This document shows, piece after piece, positions 1-6,399 of a DNA stretch of 6,613 nucleotides. A program made the position numbers and the translations under genes. This stretch comes from Clostridiales bacterium (GTDB lineage Bacteria; Bacillota_A; Clostridia; Oscillospirales; Oscillospiraceae): NCBI GenBank assembly GCA_004553625.1, contig SFKX01000038.1, positions 1 through 6,613 of the forward strand. The letters run 5' to 3'. How positions within the stretch are numbered: position 1 is the first letter of the stretch; each line of letters starts with the position of its first letter. The notes under the pieces were generated by a model, which was not told where the DNA came from, ran no database searches, and saw only the letters and a program-made list of their open reading frames with translations.

Positions 1-319
1 CCGGCGCCCAGGCGAGCATCGGGAAGCCGTTCGAGCGCACCGCGGCACGCCCGGCGATCTCCGCCGCGGGCGACAGGGGCGTTTCGCGCAGCTCCTCGGG
101 CAGCGGCGTTTCCGGGGGGGAGCCGGACGTGTCCGGCACGGCGGTGGGCGCGGCGGTATTCTCCGGCGCTTCCGCGCCGGACGGGCGGCGGAGCAGCGAG
201 ACGACGCCGATCACCGCGCCGAGAAGCAGCACCGCGAGCAGCGCCCAGAGAACGATGCGCCCCGCGCGCGGGCGCGTTTTGAGCGCCGTGCCGCCGGAAT
301 GGTCAGAGCGTTTTGCCAT
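1..319 (-). CDS. Single-pass membrane protein of unknown function, N-terminal part only
   Basis: This gene begins with ATG at 319-317 and is still open at the left edge, so only the first 106 residues are visible. I do not recognise the family. Residues 1-21 are basic and probably cytoplasmic. Residues 22-43 (IVLWALLAVLLLGAVIGVVS and onward) form one strong hydrophobic helix followed by two arginines. Residues 46-84 are a low-complexity linker rich in Pro, Ala, Thr and Glu. A more ordinary, probably folded segment starts near residue 85 and ends at the cut with a FPMLAWAP motif. The helix lacks a convincing signal-peptidase site or lipobox, so a membrane-anchored protein with an extracytoplasmic C-terminal domain is the best reading, by inference. 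The start is supported by an AAAGGA ribosome binding site about 10 bases upstream. It follows fakA on the same strand after an 86-base gap that contains an intrinsic terminator. A run of seven G at 114-120 lies within the linker, so the frame beyond it depends on that run being read correctly. Confidence 0.72.
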   Translation of the reverse strand, partial: MAKRSDHSGGTALKTRPRAGRIVLWALLAVLLLGAVIGVVSLLRRPSGAEAPENTAAPTAVPDTSGSPPETPLPEELRETPLSPAAEIAGRAAVRSNGFPMLAWAP

Positions 320-347
320 AGGTCTTTTATCCTTTTATCTTTTTTGG

Positions 348-376
348 AAAAAAGAGACCCGCGGGAGCGGGTCTCT
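348..376 (-). terminator. Intrinsic terminator after fakA
   Basis: Read on the minus strand, a perfect 10-bp stem (AGAGACCCGC, loop TCCC, GCGGGTCTCT; arms 367-376 and 353-362, loop 363-366) is followed directly by five more T (352-348). This is a textbook rho-independent terminator placed 29 bases after the fakA stop codon. On the plus strand the hairpin is followed by ATATAAGACG rather than a T-run, so it should act only in the minus direction. Confidence 0.9.
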
Positions 377-405
377 ATATAAGACGGAAGGGGAGCGGAA
401 ATCGT

Positions 406-2064
406 TCACTCCGCCGCGATCATGTAATAATATACCGGCTGACCGCCGCTCACAAGGGAAACGTCCGCCTCCGGGAAGCAGGAGGTGAGACTGTCGGCAA
501 CGCCGCTCGCGTCGGTCTCGGTCACGTCCTGGCCGTAATACACGGTGAGGAATTCCGGCTCAAGCTCGCCGAACGCCCAGTTGAGCTCCTTGAGGAGCGT
601 CGGGAGACTGGCGTAGCTGCCGAGGAGCTTCCCGTCGAGCAGCGCGAGATACTCGCCCGCGTGGATGATGTGACCGTCGTAGTCCGAATCGCGCGCGGCA
701 TAGGTCACGAGCGCGGTATGGACGCGCGCGGCGCTCTCCTTGAAGGATTCCTCCAGATCGTCGGGCGACTGGTCGGGGTCCATGTAGGCAAGCGCGGCGA
801 CGCCCTGCGGCACGGTGCGGGTCGGGATGACGCGCACGGCCTTTTCCGTGAGCGGAATGCACTGCTCCGCCGCCATGATGATGTTCTTGTTGTTCGGGAA
901 CACGAACACGGTGGAGGCGGGGGTTTTGTTCACCTCGCGGAGGATGTCGTCCGTGGAGGGGTTCATCGTCTGGCCGCCGGTCACGATCCGGTCGGCGCCG
1001 AGAGAACGGAAGAGATCGGCCATGCCGTCGCCGGCGCACACGGCGACGAAGCCGACTTCCTTCTCGGCGGGGGTGATTTCCGGCTCGGCCTCGGCCTCCG
1101 GCGCGGGGGCGGCGGGCGCGGCGGCGGTCTCCCTGTCGGCGAGAGAGGTGTGCTGGTTGCGCATATTCTCGATCTTCACGGTCTGGAGCGGGCCGTAGCG
1201 CAGCGCTTCGGTCAGCGCGCGGCCCGGCGCGTCCGTGTGGACATGGACCTTGATGATATCGTCGTCCTCCACGAGCACGAGCGAGTCGCCGAGACTCTCG
1301 AGGAAGCTGCGCAGCAGCTCGGGATCGCGCTGCTTTTCACGCGCGACGATGAACTCGGTGCAGTAGGTGAACGTGATCTCCTCGTCGTCGATCGCGGAAA
1401 ACTCCGCGCTCGTTCTGGTCTCGGTTACGGGAGCCTTGGCGACGAACTTCCCCTGCAGGCAGAGCAGCATGGCGTTGAGAATGACAACATAGCCCTGGCC
1501 GCCGGCGTCCACAACGCCCGCCTTCCTGAGCACGGGGTTCATATCCACGGTTTTGGCAAGCGTTTCGCGCGCCACGGCGAGAGCGTCGGCAAGAAGCTCT
1601 TCGATATCGGTCACGCCGGCCTTGATCCGCTCGGCGGCGGCCTCCGAGGCGCAGCGGGACACGGTGAGCACCGTGCCCTCGGCGGGCTTCATAACGGCCT
1701 TGTAGGCGGCGTCCACGCCGTCGCACATCGCCCTGGCCCAGTCTGCGGCGCTGCACTCGGCCTTGCCGCGCAGACTCTTGGCGAGCCCGCGGAACAGCAG
1801 GGAGAGGATAACGCCGGAGTTGCCGCGCGCGCCGCGCAGCAGCGCGGAGGCGGCGGTGTCGGCGGCGTCGCCGACGGCGGAGGGCGTGCGGCCGCGCAGA
1901 GCGGCTGCGGCGGCGGACATGGTCAGAGACATGTTTGTGCCGGTATCGCCGTCCGGCACGGGGAAAACGTTAAGCTCGTTGAGTTGCTGGCGGTTCTCGT
2001 CCAGCGCGGCCGAGGCGCAGAAGATCATCTCCGCGAATACCTGACCGCTGATTGTATTTCTCAC
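406..2064 (-). CDS. fakA: Fatty acid kinase catalytic subunit FakA (DAK2/YloV family)
   Basis: FakA is the cytoplasmic ATP-binding subunit that phosphorylates fatty acids carried by a FakB (DegV-type) protein, feeding them into phospholipid synthesis. The 552-residue length matches the family. Domains in order: an N-terminal DhaL-like kinase domain (about 1-205) with the metal and ATP motif NVFPVPDGDTGTNM (Asp38, Asp40, Thr43), RGARGNSGVILS at 77-88 and DAGGQG at 186-191; a middle domain (about 220-308) with Cys235, His274 and His276, which correspond to the proposed metal-binding set of this family; an Ala/Pro/Glu-rich linker (312-334); and a C-terminal domain (337-552) with TGGQTMNPSTDD at 362-373 and FPNNKN at 389-394. 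All key residues are present. The start codon is GTG (2064-2062), chosen because AAGGAGGA lies about 9 bases upstream and it places the DGD motif at the usual residue 38-40. It lies 24 bases after the Asp23-family gene and is probably co-transcribed with it. No FakB gene is in the window. Confidence 0.95.
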   Translation of the reverse strand: MRNTISGQVFAEMIFCASAALDENRQQLNELNVFPVPDGDTGTNMSLTMSAAAAALRGRTPSAVGDAADTAASALLRGARGNSGVILSLLFRGLAKSLRGKAECSAADWARAMCDGVDAAYKAVMKPAEGTVLTVSRCASEAAAERIKAGVTDIEELLADALAVARETLAKTVDMNPVLRKAGVVDAGGQGYVVILNAMLLCLQGKFVAKAPVTETRTSAEFSAIDDEEITFTYCTEFIVAREKQRDPELLRSFLESLGDSLVLVEDDDIIKVHVHTDAPGRALTEALRYGPLQTVKIENMRNQHTSLADRETAAAPAAPAPEAEAEPEITPAEKEVGFVAVCAGDGMADLFRSLGADRIVTGGQTMNPSTDDILREVNKTPASTVFVFPNNKNIIMAAEQCIPLTEKAVRVIPTRTVPQGVAALAYMDPDQSPDDLEESFKESAARVHTALVTYAARDSDYDGHIIHAGEYLALLDGKLLGSYASLPTLLKELNWAFGELEPEFLTVYYGQDVTETDASGVADSLTSCFPEADVSLVSGGQPVYYYMIAAE

Positions 2065-2088
2065 TGCGGGGCTTCCTCCTTGGCTGAA

Positions 2089-2442
2089 TCAGTCCATCGT
2101 CATGGAATCTACATAGACGTCCACCTGACGGACGGAAACATCCGTAGCGGAGGAGACCTTGTAGCTGACTTCGTTCATAATGCTGCTGCAAAGCGCGGCG
2201 ATATTCACACCGTGATCGACCACAATGTGCAGCTCGATCGTAATGCTTCCGTCGTCGTTGGGCGTGACGGAGACGCCCTTGGTCATAGACTCCCGACGGA
2301 GAAGCTGTACCAGACCGCCTTCCTTGGCGCGCCCGGCCATGCCTTTGACGCCGAAGCAGCGCGTCGCCGCATCTCCGGCCAGCCACGTGAACACGTCCGA
2401 GCTGATGCAGATGGAGCCTCTTTCGTTGTCGAGTTTTACCAT
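2089..2442 (-). CDS. yloU: Asp23/Gls24-family envelope stress protein (YloU-like)
   Basis: This is a small 117-residue protein of the Asp23/Gls24 (DUF322) family. The family fold is recognised from an N-terminal GSICISSDVFTWLAGDAA segment (residues 9-26), the KGMAG stretch (33-37), and the C-terminal block with IELHIVVDHGVNI (69-81) followed by a helix and the VRQVDVYVDSM strand (104-114). Members are cytoplasmic proteins linked to cell-envelope homeostasis; the exact activity is not known. Its position immediately before fakA is the conserved Firmicute yloU-yloV arrangement and suggests a role tied to membrane lipid supply (inference). The ATG at 2442-2440 is preferred because GGAAAGGAAG ends 7 bases upstream. 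An in-frame TTG at 2463-2461 would add seven residues but has no ribosome binding site and lies at the 5' end of the predicted transcript. It is probably the first gene of its operon. Confidence 0.92.
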   Translation of the reverse strand: MVKLDNERGSICISSDVFTWLAGDAATRCFGVKGMAGRAKEGGLVQLLRRESMTKGVSVTPNDDGSITIELHIVVDHGVNIAALCSSIMNEVSYKVSSATDVSVRQVDVYVDSMTMD

Positions 2443-2474
2443 GGCAAGTCTTCCTTTCCACAAATCGATTTATA

Positions 2475-2503
2475 ATTATAAAGCAGATTGTCGAAAAGTA
2501 CAA
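2475..2503 (-). promoter_or_regulatory. Sigma-A promoter for the Asp23-family gene and fakA
   Basis: On the minus strand there is a perfect -10 box TATAAT (2480-2475) and a -35 box TTGTAC (2503-2498, first three bases matching TTGACA) with a 17-base spacer. Transcription would start near 2468, leaving a leader of roughly 26 bases that contains the ribosome binding site of the gene starting at 2442. The strong -10 and ideal spacing make this convincing despite the weak -35. Confidence 0.8.
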
Positions 2504-2504
2504 G

Positions 2505-2534
2505 GCTTTTCTTGCCGTCGAAAACGGGAAAAGC
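2505..2534. repeat. Imperfect inverted repeat between the divergent promoters
   Basis: The arm GCTTTTC (2505-2511) pairs with GAAAAGC (2528-2534), and the inner arm CCGT (2515-2518) pairs with ACGG (2524-2527) around a five-base loop; three unpaired bases (TTG) lie on one side. It is directly upstream of the minus-strand -35 box. Neither strand has a following T-run, so it is not a terminator. It could be a regulator site or chance; no known operator consensus fits. Confidence 0.35.
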
Positions 2535-2603
2535 ATACCAAAATTCAAGGGAAATCCTGCATGATTCCGGCAAAAATGAGAGAAAAAACCCCTGTACAAG
2601 CTC

Positions 2604-2632
2604 TTTACATCAGCGGTAGGGCGTGGTAAAAT
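2604..2632 (+). promoter_or_regulatory. Sigma-A promoter for the PFOR gene
   Basis: The -35 box TTTACA (2604-2609) and the -10 box TAAAAT (2627-2632) each match five of six consensus bases and are separated by exactly 17 bases. The predicted transcription start is near 2639, giving a leader of about 70 bases before the PFOR start at 2712. It is divergent from the minus-strand promoter, with about 100 bases between the two -35 boxes. Confidence 0.82.
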
Positions 2633-2650
2633 GACTCTGTTCGCAAATAC

Positions 2651-2681
2651 GTTTCGGAAAGCCCTGCCATATTTCCGGAAC
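2651..2681 (+). other. Stem-loop in the predicted PFOR mRNA leader
   Basis: The arms GTTTCGGAAA (2651-2660) and TTTCCGGAAC (2672-2681) form a 10-bp stem with a single T-G wobble (2654/2678) and an 11-base loop (2661-2671). It lies about 12 bases into the predicted transcript and ends 16 bases before the AGGAG ribosome binding site. No T-run follows, so it is not a terminator. It may stabilise the mRNA, tune translation, or as DNA be a dyad operator; these roles are inference. Confidence 0.6.
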
Positions 2682-2711
2682 AGGAGCAAAAAATTATAGG
2701 AGATGAATCGA

Positions 2712-5700
2712 ATGGTAAGAAAGCTTAAGTCCATGGACGGCAATACCGCTGCCGCCCACGTGTCCTATGCATTTACCGAAGTCGCGGCAATCTACCCCAT
2801 CACGCCGTCCAGCCCCATGGCGGACTACGTGGATCAGTGGTCTGCCGAGGGTCGGAAAAATGTGTTCGGCACCACCGTCAAGGTTGCGGAGCTTGAGTCC
2901 GAAGCCGGCGCCGCCGGCAGCGTGCACGGCTCTCTCAACGCCGGTGCGCTGACTACCACCTACACCGCCTCTCAGGGCCTGCTGCTGATGATCCCCAACA
3001 TGTACAAGATCGCCGGCGAGCTTCTGCCCTGCGTGTTCCACGTTTCCGCCCGTGCGGTTGCGTCCCATGCGCTGAGCATTTTCGGCGACCACGGCGACGT
3101 TTACGCCTGCCGTCAGACCGGCTTCGCCATGCTGGCGGAGACCAACATTCAGGAGATCATGGATCTCTCCCCGGTGGCGCATCTGTCCGCCATCCAGGGC
3201 CGCGTCCCGTTCATCAACTTCTTCGACGGCTTCCGTACCTCTCACGAGATCCAGAAGGTCGCCGTTTGGGATTACGAGGATCTGGCCGACATGCTCGACT
3301 GGGATGCCGTCAAGGCGTTCCGCGAGCGCGCTCTCAACCCCGAGCATCCGACGATGCGCGGCTCCCATGAGAACGGCGATATCTTCTTCCAGAACCGCGA
3401 GGCTTCCAACAAGTACTACAACGCTCTGCCCGAGATCGTTGAGCAGAACATGGCGAAGGTCAATGCCAAGCTCGGCACCGACTACCAGCTCTTCAACTAC
3501 TACGGCGCGCCCGACGCCGACCGCGTCATCGTTGCGATGGGCTCCATCTGCGACGTGGCCGAGGAAGTCATCGACTACCTGACCGCTCACGGCGAGAAGG
3601 TCGGCCTTGTCAAGGTCCGCCTGTTCCGCCCGTTCCGCGCCGACAAGCTCCTTGCCGCCATCCCCGAGACCGTCAAGAAAATCGCTGTTCTTGACCGTAC
3701 CAAGGAGCCCGGCGCGCAGGGCGAGCCTCTGTTCATGGACGTTGTGACCGCGTTCGCCACCGCCGGCCGTCAGGCCAAGATCATCGGCGGCCGCTACGGT
3801 CTCTCCTCCAAGGACACGCCTCCGGCGTCCGTGTTCGCCGTTTATGACGAGCTCAGGAAGGACGAGCCGAAGAACCAGTTCACCGTCGGCATCGTGGATG
3901 ATGTTACCCACCTCTCCCTCGCCGAGAAGTCCCGTGAGGAGACCCCCAACACCGCCGCGGAAGGCACCATCGAGTGCAAATTCTGGGGTCTCGGCGGCGA
4001 CGGCACCGTCGGCGCGAACAAGAACTCCACCAAGATCATCGGCGACCACACCGATAAGTATATCCAGTCCTACTTCCAGTACGACTCCAAGAAGACCGGC
4101 GGCGTCACCGTCAGCCATCTGCGCTTCGGCGACAAGCCCATCAAGAGCCCGTACTACATCAACAAGGCCGACTTCGTCGCGTGCCACAACCCGTCCTACA
4201 TCGTGAAGAACTTCCCGATGGTGCAGGACGTGAAGCCCGGCGGCATTTTCCTCATCAACTGCCAGTGGGATTTCGAGGAGCTCAACAAGCACCTCCACGC
4301 CGACGCGAAGCGCTATATCGCCAAGAACAACATCCAGCTTTACACCATCAACGCCATTGACCTCGCCGTCAAGGTCGGCATGGGCAAGCGCACCAACACC
4401 ATCCTGCAGGCCGCGTTCTTCGCTCTGGCGAACGTGCTGCCCAAGGATGAGGCCGTCAAGTACATGAAGGACGCCGCCGAGCACTCCTACATGAAGAAGG
4501 GCATGGACGTCGTCCAGAAGAACTGGGACGCCATCGACGCCGGCGCCGGCGCCCTCGTGAAGATCGACGTTCCGGCCGACTGGGCGAACGCCGCCGAGGA
4601 AGCGCACGTCGAGCATCTCGAAGGCCCCGAAAAGACCGTCGCCATGGTCCGCAACATCATGGAGCCGGTCGGCCGCATGAACGGCGATTCTCTGCCGGTC
4701 TCCGCTTTCGTCGATTACGCCGACGGCACCTTCCAGCAGGGCGCCGCTGCGTATGAGAAGCGCGGCGTTTCCGTCACCGTCCCCGAGTGGACCGCCGAGA
4801 CCTGCGCGCAGTGCAACCAGTGCGCGTACGTCTGCCCGCACGCCACCATCCGTCCCTACACCCTCACCGCCGAGGAAGCCGCCGCGGCTCCCGAAGGCAC
4901 CAAGATGGTCGATCACAAGATGTCCAAGGGCAAGTACAAGTACGCCCTGGCCGTCAGCCCGCTCGACTGCATGGGCTGCTCCGTGTGCGTGAGCGTCTGC
5001 CCGACCAAGTCCCTCAAGATGGTCGGCCAGGAGAGCCAGCTCGGCGAGCAGAAGGTCTTTGACTACATGGTCAAGGACGTCACCGTCAAGTCCGACGTTG
5101 CCGGCACCGACAACGTCATCAAGTCCCAGTACCTCAAGCCGTATCTGGAGTTCTCCGGCTCCTGCGCCGGCTGCGCCGAGACGAGCTACGCCCGCCTCGT
5201 CACCCAGCTCTTCGGCAGCCGCATGTACGTCTCCAACGCCACGGGCTGCTCCTCCATCTGGGGCGGACCGGCTGCCACTTCTCCGTACTGCATGGACAAG
5301 AACGGCAAGGGCGTTGCCTGGGCGAACTCCCTCTTTGAGGATAATGCCGAGAACGGCTACGGCATGTACCTCGGCCAGAAGGTGCTTCGCGAGAAGTACA
5401 TCGAGGCCGTCAAGGAACTGATCGCCGTGCCTTACGTCGATGAGGACATCGCCGCTGCCGGCAAGGAATATCTCGACACCGTCAACGACGGCGAGAAGAA
5501 CACCGCCGCCACCGAGAAGCTCATCGCCGCCATCAACGCCAATCCGAGCGTGCCCACCTGCGAGTGCGACGCCTGCAAGCTCGCCCGCAAGGTCCTCGAG
5601 GGCAAGAACTACCTCGCCAAGAAGTCCGTCTGGATCTTCGGCGGCGACGGCTGGGCGTTCGACATCGGCTTCGGCGGACTCGACCACGTCCTGGCCTCCG

Positions 5701-6263
5701 GCGAAGACGTCAACGTGTTCGTGTTCAACACCGAGGTGTACTCCAACACCGGCGGACAGGCCTCCAAGGCCTCCAACATCGGCCAGGTCGCGCAGTTCGC
5801 GGCGGCCGGCAAGGAGATCAAGAGCAAGTCTCTCGCCGAGATCGCCATGACCTACGGCTACGTCTACGTCGCTCAGGTCGCTATGGGTGCGAACATGGCG
5901 CAGACGCTCAAGGCCATCAAGGAAGCCGAGGCGTGGCACGGCCCGTCCCTCATCATCGGCTACTCCCCCTGTGAGATGCACTCCATCAAGGGCGGCATGG
6001 CCAACTGCCAGCTGGAGATGAAGAAGGCGGTTGACTGCGGCTACTGGAACCTCTTCCGGTACAACCCGGCGGCCGAGAAGCCCTTCTCGCTCGACAGCAA
6101 GGAGCCCAAGGGCGGCTATCAGGACTTCCTGAAGAACGAGGCCCGCTACGCGCGTCTTGCCACTTCCTTCCCCGATCGTGCCGCCGAGCTCTTCGAGAAG
6201 AACGAAGAGAACGCCAAGGCCCGCTACGAGCACCTGCTCAAGCTCAAGGCGCTGTACGAATAA
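2712..6263 (+). CDS. nifJ: Pyruvate:ferredoxin (flavodoxin) oxidoreductase, single-chain
   Basis: PFOR converts pyruvate and CoA to acetyl-CoA and CO2 while reducing ferredoxin, in the cytoplasm of anaerobes. The 1183-residue chain has the domains in order: the pyruvate-binding thiamine pyrophosphate (TPP) domain (YPITPSSP at 28-35 with Thr31; LESEAG with Glu64), the transketolase C-like domain (from about 260), the gamma-type domain (about 410-630, FWGLGGDGTVGANK), a ferredoxin domain with two 4Fe-4S sets (Cys698, 701, 704, 708 and Cys753, 756, 759, 763), and the second TPP domain (about 810-1165) with GDG at 978-980 and YSNTGGQ. The proximal cluster ligands are Cys818, 821, 846 and 1087. 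The C-terminal extension of the Desulfovibrio enzyme is absent. An additional CECDAC cluster (950-955) lies before GDG. ATG 2712 is chosen because AGGAG (2698-2702) is 9 bases away; the in-frame ATG at 2703 touches it. Codons are strongly C- or G-ending, as in highly expressed genes. It is monocistronic by its promoter and terminator. Confidence 0.98.
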   Translation: MVRKLKSMDGNTAAAHVSYAFTEVAAIYPITPSSPMADYVDQWSAEGRKNVFGTTVKVAELESEAGAAGSVHGSLNAGALTTTYTASQGLLLMIPNMYKIAGELLPCVFHVSARAVASHALSIFGDHGDVYACRQTGFAMLAETNIQEIMDLSPVAHLSAIQGRVPFINFFDGFRTSHEIQKVAVWDYEDLADMLDWDAVKAFRERALNPEHPTMRGSHENGDIFFQNREASNKYYNALPEIVEQNMAKVNAKLGTDYQLFNYYGAPDADRVIVAMGSICDVAEEVIDYLTAHGEKVGLVKVRLFRPFRADKLLAAIPETVKKIAVLDRTKEPGAQGEPLFMDVVTAFATAGRQAKIIGGRYGLSSKDTPPASVFAVYDELRKDEPKNQFTVGIVDDVTHLSLAEKSREETPNTAAEGTIECKFWGLGGDGTVGANKNSTKIIGDHTDKYIQSYFQYDSKKTGGVTVSHLRFGDKPIKSPYYINKADFVACHNPSYIVKNFPMVQDVKPGGIFLINCQWDFEELNKHLHADAKRYIAKNNIQLYTINAIDLAVKVGMGKRTNTILQAAFFALANVLPKDEAVKYMKDAAEHSYMKKGMDVVQKNWDAIDAGAGALVKIDVPADWANAAEEAHVEHLEGPEKTVAMVRNIMEPVGRMNGDSLPVSAFVDYADGTFQQGAAAYEKRGVSVTVPEWTAETCAQCNQCAYVCPHATIRPYTLTAEEAAAAPEGTKMVDHKMSKGKYKYALAVSPLDCMGCSVCVSVCPTKSLKMVGQESQLGEQKVFDYMVKDVTVKSDVAGTDNVIKSQYLKPYLEFSGSCAGCAETSYARLVTQLFGSRMYVSNATGCSSIWGGPAATSPYCMDKNGKGVAWANSLFEDNAENGYGMYLGQKVLREKYIEAVKELIAVPYVDEDIAAAGKEYLDTVNDGEKNTAATEKLIAAINANPSVPTCECDACKLARKVLEGKNYLAKKSVWIFGGDGWAFDIGFGGLDHVLASGEDVNVFVFNTEVYSNTGGQASKASNIGQVAQFAAAGKEIKSKSLAEIAMTYGYVYVAQVAMGANMAQTLKAIKEAEAWHGPSLIIGYSPCEMHSIKGGMANCQLEMKKAVDCGYWNLFRYNPAAEKPFSLDSKEPKGGYQDFLKNEARYARLATSFPDRAAELFEKNEENAKARYEHLLKLKALYE

Positions 6264-6275
6264 TTTCCAATCGCA

Positions 6276-6308
6276 AAAAGGAGCTGGGAGAAATCCCGGC
6301 TCCTTTTC
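6276..6308 (+). terminator. Intrinsic terminator after PFOR
   Basis: A 14-bp stem (arms 6276-6289 and 6294-6307, with one T-G wobble at 6285/6298) closes on a GAAA tetraloop (6290-6293). The upstream arm starts with four A and the downstream arm ends in four T, followed by CTGT. It lies 12 bases after the PFOR stop codon and should end the PFOR transcript efficiently. Confidence 0.9.
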
Positions 6309-6325
6309 TGTCCAAAGCCCTCCCC

Positions 6326-6355
6326 TTGACCGGGCGGCGTGATTTGTGATATGTT
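6326..6355 (+). promoter_or_regulatory. Promoter for the acyltransferase-3 family gene
   Basis: The -35 box TTGACC (6326-6331, five of six) and the -10 box TATGTT (6350-6355, four of six) are 18 bases apart. The -10 is preceded by TG plus one base (6347-6349), an extended -10 element that compensates for the weak hexamer. The start would be near 6362, about 38 bases before the ATG at 6400. Confidence 0.7.
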
Positions 6356-6399
6356 TACAGGTACAATTCAAGTCGAAAACGGATGAGGGGAGGAGAACC

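Noticed and set aside
353..376. The fakA terminator hairpin as a bidirectional terminator
   Set aside because: On the plus strand there is no T-run after the stem and no plus-strand gene converges on it.
129..488. A 119-codon plus-strand open frame over the left-end genes
   Set aside because: It overlaps the membrane protein start, the terminator and the end of fakA, has a Ser/Arg/Pro-rich translation, and has no ribosome binding site.
661..2475. A 604-codon open frame on the plus strand opposite fakA and the Asp23-family gene
   Set aside because: It is in codon register with both minus-strand genes, is rich in Gly/His/Arg/Ala as expected of a shadow frame, and crosses the minus-strand promoter and two gene boundaries.
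2631..2699. A 22-codon upstream reading frame ending in the PFOR ribosome binding site (MTLFANTFRKALPYFRNR...)
   Set aside because: Its ATG overlaps the -10 box, so it lies upstream of the predicted transcription start, and it has no ribosome binding site. It would matter only if another start upstream is used.
2703..2711. ATG at 2703 as the PFOR start
   Set aside because: It directly abuts the AGGAG sequence with no spacing. The in-frame ATG at 2712 has a 9-base spacing and places Thr31 and Glu64 at the positions I recall for the characterised enzyme.
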